Positions 24,587 through 34,708 of a stretch of 64,000 nucleotides of DNA are shown here, piece after piece. Under the pieces are notes generated by a model. That model was given only the letters and a program-made list of their open reading frames with translations. It was not told the origin of the DNA and did no database searches. The position numbers and the translations under genes are program-made. This DNA is from CAZYTX01 sp964650485 (GTDB lineage Bacteria; RBG-13-61-14; DATKZS01): positions 1-64,000 of the forward strand of contig CAZYTX010000005.1 of the NCBI GenBank assembly GCA_964650485.1, in the 5' to 3' direction. Every line of letters begins with the position of its first letter. Position 1 is the stretch's first letter.

Positions 24587-25608
24587 GAGACGGCCCTCGC
24601 TCTCCTCCTCTCCGGGATCATGACCTCGATCAGGAGCATTACGAGCGCCGCGGCAACGAACCACTGGAACCTGTCCTCGAAATGCACCTGGTAGCGCTCC
24701 TCGAACGTCTTCTCCTCCATGCCGGCCACGCCCTCGTAAATCTGGGCCAGTTCGTCCCCGCTGGCCCTGTTGTCCAGCCTCCGGTACTTGCCCGAGCCGG
24801 CCAGGGTGATCTTCCTCAGGGTGTCCTCGTCCAGCCTGGTTATTACCACTTCCCCATCGGCGTCGGTCTTATCCACCACACCGTCCGGGGTCGGGACCGG
24901 TATGGATGACCCTTTGGGATCTCCCACCCCCACCGTGTATATGGCTACACCCTTGTCCGCGAGCTCCTTTGCGGCCTCCACCGGCTCCCCATCCTCCTCT
25001 TCCAGGTGCTCGCCGTCGGATATGAGTATAATCACCTTGTGCTTGTCAGTGCTCTGCTCGAAGCTCTCGGCCGCCTGTAAAAGCGCCCCGGCTATGTCCG
25101 TGCCCGGTTCAGGCACGGAGTGGGTGTCCACGGCATCGAGGAACATGCGGGCCGCGCCGTAGTCCAGGGTGAGCGGACACATGGTGATTGCGCTCCCGGC
25201 AAAGGCCACTATGCCTATGCGGTCGCCCTGCATGAGCTCGATCAGGTTGGTCACCGCCTGCCTGGCCTTTATGATCCTGGAGGGGGCCACGTCCTGTGCC
25301 AGCATGGACTTGGACACGTCCAGGGCCACCATCACGTCCGCGCCCTTGCGCTCGATCTTCTCCCTGGATGCTCCCCACTGGGGCCCTGCCAGGGCCACCG
25401 TCATCAGCGCCATACTTAGAAGTATTAGCGCGGCCTTTACCGCCCTCCTGCCCGTGGAGACCGACATACCGGCCCTGGCCAGGAGCTCGGGGTTGCCGAA
25501 CCTGGCCACCGCCCTCCTCTTTTGGGCCGCGCTCACCCACATGAGGATTCCTGCCAGGGGCACGAGCGCCAGGAGGTATAGCATCCCGGGGTTTGCGAAG
25601 TTGACCAT
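24583..25608 (-). CDS. batB: BatB, von Willebrand factor A protein
   Basis: The 341-residue membrane protein has two N-terminal membrane segments (about 8-25 and 57-76), a periplasm-facing vWA domain (about 90-300) and a C-terminal membrane segment (WFVAAALVMLLIEVMI). The metal-ion-dependent adhesion site is intact: DVSKS in MVALDVSKSMLA, the conserved Thr/Asp region PEPGTDIAGALL, and ISDGEH. Together with BatA it probably forms the ligand-binding part of the Bat complex. It overlaps the TPR gene downstream by 4 bp and begins 3 nt after batA. Confidence 0.93.
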   Translation of the reverse strand: MVNFANPGMLYLLALVPLAGILMWVSAAQKRRAVARFGNPELLARAGMSVSTGRRAVKAALILLSMALMTVALAGPQWGASREKIERKGADVMVALDVSKSMLAQDVAPSRIIKARQAVTNLIELMQGDRIGIVAFAGSAITMCPLTLDYGAARMFLDAVDTHSVPEPGTDIAGALLQAAESFEQSTDKHKVIILISDGEHLEEEDGEPVEAAKELADKGVAIYTVGVGDPKGSSIPVPTPDGVVDKTDADGEVVITRLDEDTLRKITLAGSGKYRRLDNRASGDELAQIYEGVAGMEEKTFEERYQVHFEDRFQWFVAAALVMLLIEVMIPERRRARAVS

Positions 25609-25611
25609 CCC

Positions 25612-26613
25612 TCATGGTATCCTTTTCAGTATCGTCCTCGATATGAGCTGCTCGCAGAGCACCAGTCCCAGGGCAACGGCCACCCAGGGAAGGAATAGCT
25701 CGGAGTAGCGGTAGAACTCTTTTATCTTGACCTCGGTCTTCTCCATGCGGTCAATCTCGGAAAAGACCTTTACAAGGCCGTCCTCGTCCTCGGCCCGGAA
25801 GTAGCGGCCCTCGGTCTCCCTGGAGACCTCCTTCATCTGGGTCTCGTCAACCCGGGGACCCGCGGGAGTGAAGTGGACCCCGAATATCCTGTCCTGGACC
25901 TTCTGCATGAAGGTTTCCGGCACCACGCCGATGGTGTATATCTTTATGCCCAGAGACTTTGCCATGGCCGCGGCCAGGAGCGGGTCAATGCCGGTGTTGT
26001 TCTGCCCGTCGGTGACAAGGATCACCACCTTGCTCTTGGCCTCTGATTGCTTCAGCCTTGCCGCGGCCGTTGCGATCGCCGTGCCTATGGCGGTGCCGTC
26101 GAACTCCTTCCTGGTTATTTCCAGCCGGTCCACTATTTTTCTCAGTATGGAGTAGTCCACGGTAAGCGGGCATCTTGTGGATGCGATCCTGGAGAAGGCC
26201 ACCAGTCCGATGCGGTCGTTCTGCAAGCCCTCTTCCCTGCCGCGGATAAACCTTTTCACCACGGCCTTGGCCGCTCCCAGCCTGTTCGGGTCCAGGTCCG
26301 GCTGGGCCATGGAGGTGGAGTTGTCAACCACGATCATTATGTCAATACCCTTTGACATGATCTCCCGGACTTTGTCTCCCGTCTGCGGCCTTGCCAGGGC
26401 GAACACCAGCGCGGCCATGGCAAGCACCCGTACGGCCAGGGGCGCGTGCCGAAGGCGCACCCTTTTCGAGGGTGGCAGTCTTTTAAAGCCCTGGATGTCG
26501 GAGAACACGACCCTGGGCCTGCCCTTCCTCTCCATGCGGAGGTAGACCCAGACTGCGACCGGCAAAAGGGCCAGCGCAGCCAGCAGCCACGGATGCAACA
26601 ACCTTATGCTCAT
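25612..26613 (-). CDS. batA: BatA, von Willebrand factor A protein
   Basis: A 333-residue paralogue of BatB with the same plan: membrane segments at about 8-25 and 58-75, a vWA domain, and a last membrane segment near the C-terminus (LPWVAVALGLVLCEQLI). The adhesion-site residues read DNSTS (in IMIVVDNSTSMAQ), with TAIGTAIA and VTDGQNN completing the metal site. I place the start at ATG 26613, which overlaps the upstream stop by 4 bp (26610-26613). The longer frame from 26742 lacks sense as protein. Two vWA genes in series, batA then batB, is the standard order in this operon family. Confidence 0.93.
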   Translation of the reverse strand: MSIRLLHPWLLAALALLPVAVWVYLRMERKGRPRVVFSDIQGFKRLPPSKRVRLRHAPLAVRVLAMAALVFALARPQTGDKVREIMSKGIDIMIVVDNSTSMAQPDLDPNRLGAAKAVVKRFIRGREEGLQNDRIGLVAFSRIASTRCPLTVDYSILRKIVDRLEITRKEFDGTAIGTAIATAAARLKQSEAKSKVVILVTDGQNNTGIDPLLAAAMAKSLGIKIYTIGVVPETFMQKVQDRIFGVHFTPAGPRVDETQMKEVSRETEGRYFRAEDEDGLVKVFSEIDRMEKTEVKIKEFYRYSELFLPWVAVALGLVLCEQLISRTILKRIP

Positions 26614-27677
26614 GCCGCTTTCTGCTCCTCCTCTTCGAGCTCGGGCTCCCTCAGCCGCTCCACCATGGTGCGGGCCCTTTGCATCACGGTGTTGCGCTCC
26701 GAAAGCGATGGCGCCTGCCTTGCGAACTTCACCACGTCGCACTCCTGCAGAAACCCGGAAACCAGGTCATAGTCGCCCCTGTCCATGGCCTCGCTTTTGA
26801 GGCGGCCCAGTATCTCGGGGGTGGTATACTCAAGCGCATAGATGCCGAACCTGAGCGAGAGGAACTTCCTTATGATCCAAGAGAGCCTGGTGTAGTACCC
26901 CTCGTACTGGCCGGACTCCAGCAGACCCTCATCCTCGAGCGAGGACAGTTCCTCAAGGGCTATCTGATGGGCCGGTCGGAGGTCAATCTTTTCCGGCTGC
27001 TCGCGCCCGCGCCTTCTCATTAAAAACGCCCCTGCGGCCGCCGCGGCAGCGAGCATGAGAGGCGCCATTACCCAAGGCAGGTACTTGCCCGGCGGTATGG
27101 AGACCTTCAAAGGAGGCGCTATGTCCCTTATGGTGAGGTCCTCGGGGTTGGTGACCGGGACCACCCTGACCCTGGCCGACTGTGCAAAGAGGCTGTGTTG
27201 TACGCCCCCGGGGTCCACCACCATTATGGGCATGGGAGGTATGGGTAGCTCTCCGGTCCGGTATGTGGTGATGGTGAACTCGAACCTCTGGGTTACGCTT
27301 TCCTTTGCGGTCTCTAACCCGGCCTTTTTTGCCAGCCAGTCACCGGCTTTTTCAATCCAGGTCTTCTCATCTTCTCCTTCAATCCCCGGGAAGGAGTAGT
27401 CCCGTATGAGGAAGTTGCCGAGTTCGGCCCCGGGCGGAGGCATGACCACGTTCGAGCCCTCCGGCGCGGAGACCTCCATCTCGTAATGTATAAGCTCGCC
27501 CACCCTGATAATGGTCCTGTCAATGCTGGTGGACACGGTTATGGCCCGGTCTCCAAAGATCGGCCCCGGGGCCTTCACCTCCCCTGCCCGTGGCGGGTAG
27601 GGCTGTCCCGCGGCCGCGGCTGCGGCGAAAAGGAGGCCCAAAGCCGCAGCCATATACGCTTTCATCATTGGCTTCAC
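26610..27677 (-). CDS. Bat-operon membrane anchor protein (BatD-tail family), second paralogue
   Basis: The 355-residue protein has a signal peptide (AYMAAALGLLFAAAAAA), a beta-rich periplasmic domain (about 40-185, with VGELIHYEMEVSAPEGSNV), one membrane segment (about 205-222) and a cytosolic helical tail. The tail motif FLQECDVVKFARQAPS matches ETCNQVKFAARKPS in the first gene of the operon and EECDRARFASGSAS in BatD. Thus three proteins of this operon share a topology and C-terminal domain. It sits between the DUF58 gene and batA and overlaps each by 4 bp. Function unknown; it probably couples periplasmic sensing to MoxR on the cytosolic side (inference). Confidence 0.82.
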   Translation of the reverse strand: MKPMMKAYMAAALGLLFAAAAAAGQPYPPRAGEVKAPGPIFGDRAITVSTSIDRTIIRVGELIHYEMEVSAPEGSNVVMPPPGAELGNFLIRDYSFPGIEGEDEKTWIEKAGDWLAKKAGLETAKESVTQRFEFTITTYRTGELPIPPMPIMVVDPGGVQHSLFAQSARVRVVPVTNPEDLTIRDIAPPLKVSIPPGKYLPWVMAPLMLAAAAAAGAFLMRRRGREQPEKIDLRPAHQIALEELSSLEDEGLLESGQYEGYYTRLSWIIRKFLSLRFGIYALEYTTPEILGRLKSEAMDRGDYDLVSGFLQECDVVKFARQAPSLSERNTVMQRARTMVERLREPELEEEEQKAA

Positions 27678-28590
27678 CTGGCCCGCCTGGCCCTTGTCCT
27701 GAAGAACCTTACCAGGCTGTGCTCGTAGGGCTCCCCGGCCATCACCGGTATGGTGTCCAGGTCAGATGACCTGAAAAGCCTTTGCAGACCCGCGTCCGTG
27801 TCCGCGGCCATGCGTGCGAAAAGCTCTCTCGTCTCCGGGTCCCTGGTGTCCACCACCACGGTGTCGCCGGTCTCTGCGTCCTCGAGCTCGACCAGACCCA
27901 CTGGCTCCAGTCCCTTCTCCCTGGGGTCGGCCAGGGGCACGGCAATGAGGTCGTGCCTCTTTCCGGCCACGCTGATGGCCCTGTGGTAGCCCTCTGCCAT
28001 GAAGTCGGAGAGCAGGAACACCACGGCCCTGCGCTTGTGTATGCGGGAGAGGTATGAAAGGGCCTCGGCGATGTCGGTTTGCTTTGCCTGGGGCCTGAAA
28101 TGCAGGACTTCCCTTATGATCCTGAGCACGTGCTGACGCCCCTTCTTGGGAGGGATGGCCAGCTCCACCCGGTCGGTGAAGATGATGAGGCCCACCTGGT
28201 CGTTGTTCTGCACCGCGGAGAAGGCCAGAAGAGCGCACAGCTCCGCGGCCAGCTCGGACTTGGTCTTGTCACGGGTGCCGAAGGAGAGCGACGAGCTCGC
28301 ATCCACCATCAGTATGACCGTGAGCTCGCGCTCCTCGTTGAACACCTTGACGTGTGGAGACCCCGTCCTCGCGGTCACGTTCCAGTCAATGATGCGCACG
28401 TCGTCCCCATGCTGGTACTCGCGCACCTCGGCGAACTCCATGCCCCTGCCCTTGAACACGGAATGGTATTGCCCGGCCAGCACGTCGTTTACCACCCTGC
28501 GAGTGGTGATCTCTATCCTGCGCACCTTCTTCAGGAGCTCGCGGATGGACTCGTCCCCCGCGGGCCGGGTGCTATGGTTTTCTTTGGCGA

Positions 28591-28594
<4 letters not shown>
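27674..28594 (-). CDS. DUF58 protein (MoxR-associated)
   Basis: The 306-residue cytosolic protein has the DUF58 signature GRGMEFAEVREYQHGDDVRIIDWNVTARTG followed by a vWA-like fold with the site DASSSL and LLSDFM. DUF58 proteins nearly always sit next to MoxR ATPases and are thought to be their adaptors or substrates. It lacks membrane segments, unlike the longer DUF58 proteins of other phyla. Its start overlaps the moxR stop by 4 bp and its end overlaps the next gene by 4 bp, so translation is coupled throughout. Confidence 0.92.
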
Positions 28595-29580
<986 letters not shown>

Positions 29581-29653
29581 TTAACCGCTCCCCCTTGAAA
29601 CTTATCGGGCGGCGCACACATCTATGTGGGCTACCCTTCATTATACGTTTTAA

Positions 29654-30640
29654 TCATGTGGCCCTCTGGTCCCGACTCTCGGCCTCGGCCACCAGTGCCC
29701 TGGCTGTCTCCATGGCCCTGTCCATGTGCTCGACCGAAGGCTTCCGAGCGGCGAACTTCACCTGGTTGCAGGTCTCAAAGAGCTCGGTGACCCTCTCGGC
29801 CATGCCCGTGCCCAGCTTCTGTGCGACCTCGGTCTCGATCCTCTGCGCCGGAACGGCCCTGGCCTTTACGCCCAGGGCCTTTTGCATGTACGCGGCCACC
29901 TCCTTGGACAGGGCCACCAGGAACTGGGTGTAGTCCCCGGCCATGCGCAGCCTGTCAACCTGGCCCAGCCTCTCCCGCATCTGATCGTGCACCGAAAGCA
30001 CTGGCTCTACAGCCAGCTTCTTCCCCCGCCTGCCCTTTATTACCGGCCAGGCAAGCGCAACCGCGGCCGCGAGAAGCACCAGGGTTATCCCTGCGATTGC
30101 CGCTGGATTACTTGCGAGCTTTCCCGGGCCGGGCCTCGGCTCTGTCACGGCCAGGGGCAGTTCCCCTGTCTCGAGCTCTCTGACATCATCCGACCCCGTC
30201 CTCATGTACTCCACCTTGACCGGGCTGATCCGGGCCTGGCCCTCCTGGTCCGCGCGGAAGTCGAACGTGTGCACCCTGGTGTAGTGTACGGTGCTGCCCG
30301 AGAGTCTGGTGCTGGAGTTGAAAGAGTTTGCATACAAGGCAAGGCCCTCCGCGGACGGCGGGTCCGGGAACTCGAAGTCCAGGGGGGCCGCAGCCTCCCC
30401 CGCGGGCTCTTCCCACGCAAGCTCGACCAGGAGCCTAGCGGTGCCGCCCCTGGGGACCTCCGGGTCTTCCACACGGGCGGTGATGGACACCGGGGGCAAG
30501 GGCTTGAATTCACGGTCCTTTGCCTGGGCCGATCCTTTGACGGATGGCTTTTCAAGCGCGGGCGGAGGCAGACCCGCACCTTGCTGCGCCCGCACCTCTC
30601 CTGCCGCGGCCGCGAAAATCAAAGCCGCGGAGAATGCCAT
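29654..30640 (-). CDS. Bat-operon membrane anchor protein (BatD-tail family), first paralogue
   Basis: The first gene of the operon encodes about 328 residues: a hydrophobic export signal, a beta-rich periplasmic domain (about 40-165), one membrane segment (about 180-198) and a cytosolic helical tail (DQMRERLGQVDRLRMAGDYTQ onward) with ETCNQVKFAARKPS. It is a paralogue of the gene at 26610-27677 and shares the tail with BatD. I chose ATG 30640 rather than GTG 30679, because the predicted transcription start is near 30685 and GGAG stands 3 nt before the ATG. The spacing is tight, so the start is less certain. Having such a protein before moxR is not part of the classic order and is worth noting. 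Confidence 0.8.
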   Translation of the reverse strand: MAFSAALIFAAAAGEVRAQQGAGLPPPALEKPSVKGSAQAKDREFKPLPPVSITARVEDPEVPRGGTARLLVELAWEEPAGEAAAPLDFEFPDPPSAEGLALYANSFNSSTRLSGSTVHYTRVHTFDFRADQEGQARISPVKVEYMRTGSDDVRELETGELPLAVTEPRPGPGKLASNPAAIAGITLVLLAAAVALAWPVIKGRRGKKLAVEPVLSVHDQMRERLGQVDRLRMAGDYTQFLVALSKEVAAYMQKALGVKARAVPAQRIETEVAQKLGTGMAERVTELFETCNQVKFAARKPSVEHMDRAMETARALVAEAESRDQRAT

Positions 30641-30691
30641 AATCTCCGTGGCTTTAAGTATGTTTAAGCCTGCCTGCACGCCTTGAATGTG

Positions 30692-30720
30692 ATATTAAGA
30701 AGGGCCTGCCCCCGTGTCAA
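30692..30720 (-). promoter_or_regulatory. Sigma-70 promoter of the moxR-bat operon
   Basis: TTGACA (30715-30720, 6/6) is followed after exactly 17 nt by TAATAT (30692-30697, 4/6). Transcription would start near 30685, giving a leader of about 45 nt to ATG 30640. The inverted repeat GTTCCA-N14-TGGAAC lies directly upstream of the -35 box. Confidence 0.55.
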
Positions 30721-30815
30721 GGTTCCAAAAGGGCCATTACATGGAACGTGATCATAATAATCCAATATTTAAGACACCTTTGCATCTTGATAGTTTCAGG
30801 ACTTTTGCATCCGCT

Positions 30816-30844
30816 TTGACGAACCGCTCGCCTGGCGTTATATT
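30816..30844 (+). promoter_or_regulatory. Sigma-70 promoter of the cobalamin-controlled receptor operon
   Basis: TTGACG (30816-30821, 5/6) and TATATT (30839-30844, 5/6) are spaced by exactly 17 nt. The start would fall near 30851, six bases before the first riboswitch stem, which agrees with the aptamer being the leader of this transcript. Confidence 0.65.
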
Positions 30845-30856
30845 AATAAGCAAGCT

Positions 30857-31015
30857 GCAAGGTGAGCCCTTTTGGGCCAAGAGGGAATCCGGTGAGAATC
30901 CGGAGCTGACCCGCAACTGTAAGAGGGGAGCCAAGGTCCGACAACGGCCACTGGGAATGACCCGGGAAGGCCCGGGCCTCCGGCCGTGATCCTCGAGCCA
31001 GGAGACCTGCCTTGC
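30857..31015 (+). ncRNA. Cobalamin riboswitch
   Basis: The leader carries the conserved blocks of the B12 aptamer in order: AAGGTGAGCC, then GAGGGAATCCGGTGAGAATC, CTGACCCGCAACTGTAAG, GGAGCC, CCACTGGGAA, GGGAAGGCCCGGGCC, and the closing GAGCCAGGAGACCTGCC (B12 box). Stem P1 is GCAAGG (30857-30862) paired with CCTTGC (31010-31015). Just downstream, TCCTCGAGGA (31031-31040) runs into the ribosome site GGAGGGGGAG. The aptamer's own TCCTCGAG (30990-30997) can pair with CTCGAGGA, so a translational switch is plausible. Binding adenosyl- or other cobalamin should lower expression of the receptor that follows. Confidence 0.95.
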
Positions 31016-31053
31016 GGTCAATGTCGAGGGTCCTCGAGGAGGGGGAGAAGGCA

Positions 31054-33177
31054 TTGCCCTGCATACTAAAACCACATGACGCTAAATACTACGGGCCTCG
31101 TTTAAAGTCCCTGCTCGCGGCATGCGCCTTTACGGCCGTGCTCGCTGCGCCGGGCGCCTCCCTGTCAGAGAAGTTGGCCGGGGACACCGCTGCCATTGAC
31201 GCCGCTTCAGGGGACACTCTTTCCGGGACTATACAAATCGAGCCGGTGATCGTGCTTGGAGAGGAGCTTTTGAGCGAGCGTGAAGCTCTGAACCCGTCCA
31301 AGTTCATGACCGTGATAGACGTTTCCGGGTCTGGTGACAGAGTGGAGACCGTATCCGAGGTGCTTAGCGAGACTGTGGGCGTGCAGACCAAGAGCTGGGG
31401 CGGAATGGGCAGCTTCAGCACTGCCTCCATCCGCGGCTCGTCAGCCTCCCAGGTGCAGGTGTTCCTTGACGGTGTGCCCATGAACAGGGCGGTGACAGGC
31501 GTGGCCGACCTGGGCGACCTGCCCTTTTCCAGCATCGAGTACATCGAGGTGTTCAGGGGCATCACCCCGCCGGACCTTGCGGGCTCGGGCATTGGCGGCG
31601 CAATAAACCTGGTCACCAGGAAGGACTTCCAGGGATGGCAGGCGAGCGGCTCTTACGGGTCTTTCCAGACTTACAGGTTGAGCACCACCGCTGCCGGGCC
31701 CGCGGGACCCATGCGACTTCTGGGATTTGCCGGCTTTCACTCGAGCGAGGGAGACTTTACCTATGAAAACGACAACGGCACTCCCTTGAACCACTCCGAC
31801 GACCGCACCGAGGATAGGATCAACAACGACTTCGAGAGCGTGGACGTCTCCTTCAGGGCTGCTTCTGACCGGGGCGGGTGGGAGCTCTCAGCGGTGGGCA
31901 CGGGCCATTTAAAGGACCAGGGGCTCGCCGGGCTCAAGAGTTCGCAGGCAAAGCATACCAGGCTGGAGACCGGGCGAGGGACCCTCGTAATAAGCGCGCG
32001 CCACCCTATGCTGCTTGACGGGAAGCTTGACCTTGCCCTGGCCGCGGACGGTCTCCTCGAGAGCCAGGTCTATGACGACCCCGAAGGGGAGCTTTCATTC
32101 TCCGGGCCGAAAAAGACCGAAAACAGGATGCGCACACAAGGAGCACAGGCAAAGTCAATGTTCCGGTTGAAAGGAGACCGCGCTCTTTTCACTCTTTACG
32201 GCCGGTTCATGGAGGAGACCTACCAGCCGTTCGAGCATGTGCCCGATTTTTTCGAGGGCAAGGAGCAGGAGAGGACCATGTGGGCGGGCGTGGTCTCTGC
32301 CCAGGTCACGGGCTTCAAGGACAGGCTGGTTGTGCAGGCCACGCTTCGGCACGAGCACTATTTGAATGAGATCCAGGGTGACCCGCACTTCTGGTGGTCC
32401 GAGGCTGGGGGAGACAACAGGGACGAGCTGGACCTTACCAGCCCTTCCGCGGGGATACGTATCCGCATCTTTGAGGGGCTTCTGCTGAAGGCGAACGCCG
32501 GCCGCTTCTACCGGGCGCCCACGTTCTACGAGCTCTTCGGCGAGCGGGGTGTGGCCGTGGGCAACACCGACCTGGAGCCGGAAAAGGGGGTAAACTGGGA
32601 CGCTGGCCTTGCCTATTCCGGGCGGGGTGTGGGTTCCTTTAAAAGGCCTTTCATTGAGTACGCCTTCTTCAAGAGCAACACCGAGGACCTGATTTTATCC
32701 TTTCAGAACTCGCAGCGCACCATCAGGTCAGTGAACATAGGGGGAGCGGTGGTCGCAGGCCACGAATTCTCATTTTCCGCGGAGCTTTTCGAGGGGTGGC
32801 GTATCTCGGGGAACTACACCTTCCAGAGCGCGGTGGACAAGGGCGAGGTCCCGTTCTGGCGCGATAACGCCCTGCCCGGCCGGCCCATGCACGAAGCCTT
32901 TGCAAGGGTCGAGCATACGCCTTTCAGGCGGCTCGAGGTGTTCGGAGAGGCACTGTACGTAAGCGGCAACTTCTGGGACCGCGCAAACCTCTATGAGCTG
33001 CCCGACCGGGAGATATACAACATGGGCGCCACCATGGAGGCTTATAGGAGAAAGGCAGGTGTGGTGTCAGTTACGCTGGAGGGCAAGAACCTTGCGGACG
33101 ACCGGGTCTCGGACGTGATGGGCTATCCTCTGCCCGGCAGGAGCGGGTTCGTGACCGTGCAGATAAAAAAACTATGA
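31054..33177 (+). CDS. btuB: TonB-dependent outer-membrane receptor (cobalamin/corrinoid uptake, BtuB-like)
   Basis: A receptor of about 707 residues. It has a signal peptide (RLKSLLAACAFTAVLAAPGA), a plug domain (about 80-190) with VSEVLSETVGVQTKSWGGMG and SIRGSSASQVQVFLDGVPMNR, the plug-barrel hinge GSGIGGAINLVTRK, and a 22-strand barrel ending in the aromatic-rich LPGRSGFVTVQIKKL. The cobalamin riboswitch upstream makes corrinoid import the likely role, powered by TonB. ATG 31021 has no ribosome site, while TTG 31054 has GGAGGGGGAG 8 nt upstream, so I prefer TTG 31054. The stop overlaps the next gene by 4 bp. No btuCDF ABC genes are present here. Confidence 0.85.
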   Translation: MPCILKPHDAKYYGPRLKSLLAACAFTAVLAAPGASLSEKLAGDTAAIDAASGDTLSGTIQIEPVIVLGEELLSEREALNPSKFMTVIDVSGSGDRVETVSEVLSETVGVQTKSWGGMGSFSTASIRGSSASQVQVFLDGVPMNRAVTGVADLGDLPFSSIEYIEVFRGITPPDLAGSGIGGAINLVTRKDFQGWQASGSYGSFQTYRLSTTAAGPAGPMRLLGFAGFHSSEGDFTYENDNGTPLNHSDDRTEDRINNDFESVDVSFRAASDRGGWELSAVGTGHLKDQGLAGLKSSQAKHTRLETGRGTLVISARHPMLLDGKLDLALAADGLLESQVYDDPEGELSFSGPKKTENRMRTQGAQAKSMFRLKGDRALFTLYGRFMEETYQPFEHVPDFFEGKEQERTMWAGVVSAQVTGFKDRLVVQATLRHEHYLNEIQGDPHFWWSEAGGDNRDELDLTSPSAGIRIRIFEGLLLKANAGRFYRAPTFYELFGERGVAVGNTDLEPEKGVNWDAGLAYSGRGVGSFKRPFIEYAFFKSNTEDLILSFQNSQRTIRSVNIGGAVVAGHEFSFSAELFEGWRISGNYTFQSAVDKGEVPFWRDNALPGRPMHEAFARVEHTPFRRLEVFGEALYVSGNFWDRANLYELPDREIYNMGATMEAYRRKAGVVSVTLEGKNLADDRVSDVMGYPLPGRSGFVTVQIKKL

Positions 33178-34445
33178 CTAAAATGTATTTCAATATTAAA
33201 ACATATGGTTACAGGCCAAGCTTAATGCATCGTAGCAGGTTGCTGACAATGAGCCGGGCATCATGCTCCAGTGCATCAGCCGGCATTTGCCTCGCCCTGG
33301 CCCTGCTCTTTATAAGCCCGGCCTGCGCGGAGATGCCGGACCCACGCGGCAACCTACCCCATGAAGGGGGGTGCGAAATAGTGCAGGGAGATACAAGCGA
33401 GAACCCGTCTCAGTACGCCGCGTTCGTGGCCACCACCGACTTCACCATAAACGGGGGGTTCGGGGTGATTGACCTGGGCCGGCTGTGCACCTGGTCGCCC
33501 GACCCAATGTTCGCCACCCAGGTGGTAAGCCCTGACCCCTTGGTCAAGGCATACGGCGACCACGTGTACGTGATCAACCGCCACACCTATGACAGCATCT
33601 CGGTCCTGAACAAGGGGTTCGGCCTCGAGGCCCAGTACTCTGTAGCCGACCCTTCATGTGACCCCTCCAACCCCCATGACCTGGAGTTCGCAAGCCGGGA
33701 CAAGGCATACCTATCACGGTACGAGTGCAGGGACCTGTGGGTCATAAACCCGGTCACCGGTGATAAGCTTGGCTCGATTGACCTTGCCACCGCCGGTTAC
33801 GGCGGTGCGGACGGCATACCCGAGATGAGCGGCATGCTGCTCCACGGTCGCACCCTTTACGTTGCCGTGCAGATGATGGACAGGAGCAGGTGGGAGCCCG
33901 AGGGGCCCGGCAAGCTGGTGCTGATTGACACAGGGACAGATACGGTGGCCGGTGAGGTGGCCCTGGCTGGAAAAAACCCGGTCACGGACATCTCCTACTC
34001 CCCTGCCCTGGACAGCATACTTGTATACACTGCGGGGGACCACACCAGGGTGGGCGACGGCGGCATCGAGGGGGTCCGCCCGGGGGCCGCGGTCTCCGAT
34101 GGGTATATCATTGACGAGGCCGCACTTGGCGGTAACGTGGGCGACTTTGTGATAGCCGCGCAGACCAGGGGCTATGCCACCATCACCACCGCGGACTTCG
34201 AGTCCCTGCTGGTTCGGTTCGACCCTTCCACCGGGGCCCGGGACCAGGGCAGCATCTACTCCGCTGCTTCCGGGTTCAGCCTGTGGGACATAGCGCTGTC
34301 CGACCGGCTCTTCCTCTACGTGTGCGACAGGAGCGCTGCCAGGCCCGGCGTGGTGGTGATAGACACCATGGACAACGACACTGTTTTAACGCCGAAGCCC
34401 ATTGACCTGGGCCTGCCACCCTTCTCGATCACCTTCATGCGCTGA
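33174..34445 (+). CDS. Exported beta-propeller (YncE/NHL-like) protein
   Basis: The protein of up to 423 residues has a long N-terminus before the export signal (ASAGICLALALLFISPACA), followed by seven-bladed-propeller style repeats: FVATTDFTINGGFGVIDLG, HVYVINRHTYDSISVLN, DLWVINPVTGDKLGSIDL, GKLVLIDTGTDTVAGEV, and VVVIDTMDNDTV. Such propellers often sit beside TonB-dependent corrinoid receptors in deltaproteobacteria and may bind the ligand or its carrier at the surface. ATG 33174 overlaps the receptor stop (ATGA). A start at ATG 33249 would give a more normal signal peptide. It is expressed with the receptor under the riboswitch. Confidence 0.82.
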   Translation: MTKMYFNIKTYGYRPSLMHRSRLLTMSRASCSSASAGICLALALLFISPACAEMPDPRGNLPHEGGCEIVQGDTSENPSQYAAFVATTDFTINGGFGVIDLGRLCTWSPDPMFATQVVSPDPLVKAYGDHVYVINRHTYDSISVLNKGFGLEAQYSVADPSCDPSNPHDLEFASRDKAYLSRYECRDLWVINPVTGDKLGSIDLATAGYGGADGIPEMSGMLLHGRTLYVAVQMMDRSRWEPEGPGKLVLIDTGTDTVAGEVALAGKNPVTDISYSPALDSILVYTAGDHTRVGDGGIEGVRPGAAVSDGYIIDEAALGGNVGDFVIAAQTRGYATITTADFESLLVRFDPSTGARDQGSIYSAASGFSLWDIALSDRLFLYVCDRSAARPGVVVIDTMDNDTVLTPKPIDLGLPPFSITFMR

Positions 34446-34475
34446 TCCGCCCAGAGCCTTCACCTACAGTGCTTT

Positions 34476-34708
34476 GACGCAAACGGCGCAACGGGATTAT
34501 ATATGGCTCTTCTGGCTTCTCAAGGCACTTAATAGAGTTTCTTGCAAAATGACTAGAGAAGGGGGTGGGAGAGGGCTTCTGCCCTCGATTTCTTCATAAG
34601 AATCGCGACCAGAAGGTCGCTCCCACAATAAGGTCCATGATTTTTGCAAAAAGCTCAATAGATAAAATTTAGAATCCATAACCCGTTGCGACGTGGCGTC
34701 GTTGCGTC
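34476..34708. repeat. Nested palindromic repeat with REP-like core
   Basis: Outer arms share GACGCAA and CGCAACGGG (34476-34496 against 34680-34708 on the other strand). Inner arms share ATAGAGTTTCTTGCAAAA and ATTGAGCTTTTTGCAAAA in opposite orientation (about 34531-34550 and 34646-34670). The centre holds the compact REP-like hairpin GCGACCAGAAGGTCGC (34610-34625) followed by TCCCACAA. No coding potential. The nested symmetry suggests one dispersed, possibly mobile element rather than chance repeats. Confidence 0.5.

Noticed and set aside
23852..24694. 280-codon plus-strand open frame rich in Leu and other hydrophobic residues
   Set aside because: It is the antisense of the Gln/Lys-rich tail of the BatC-like gene; the CAG-type codons read as Leu on the other strand. 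No ribosome site and no family resemblance.
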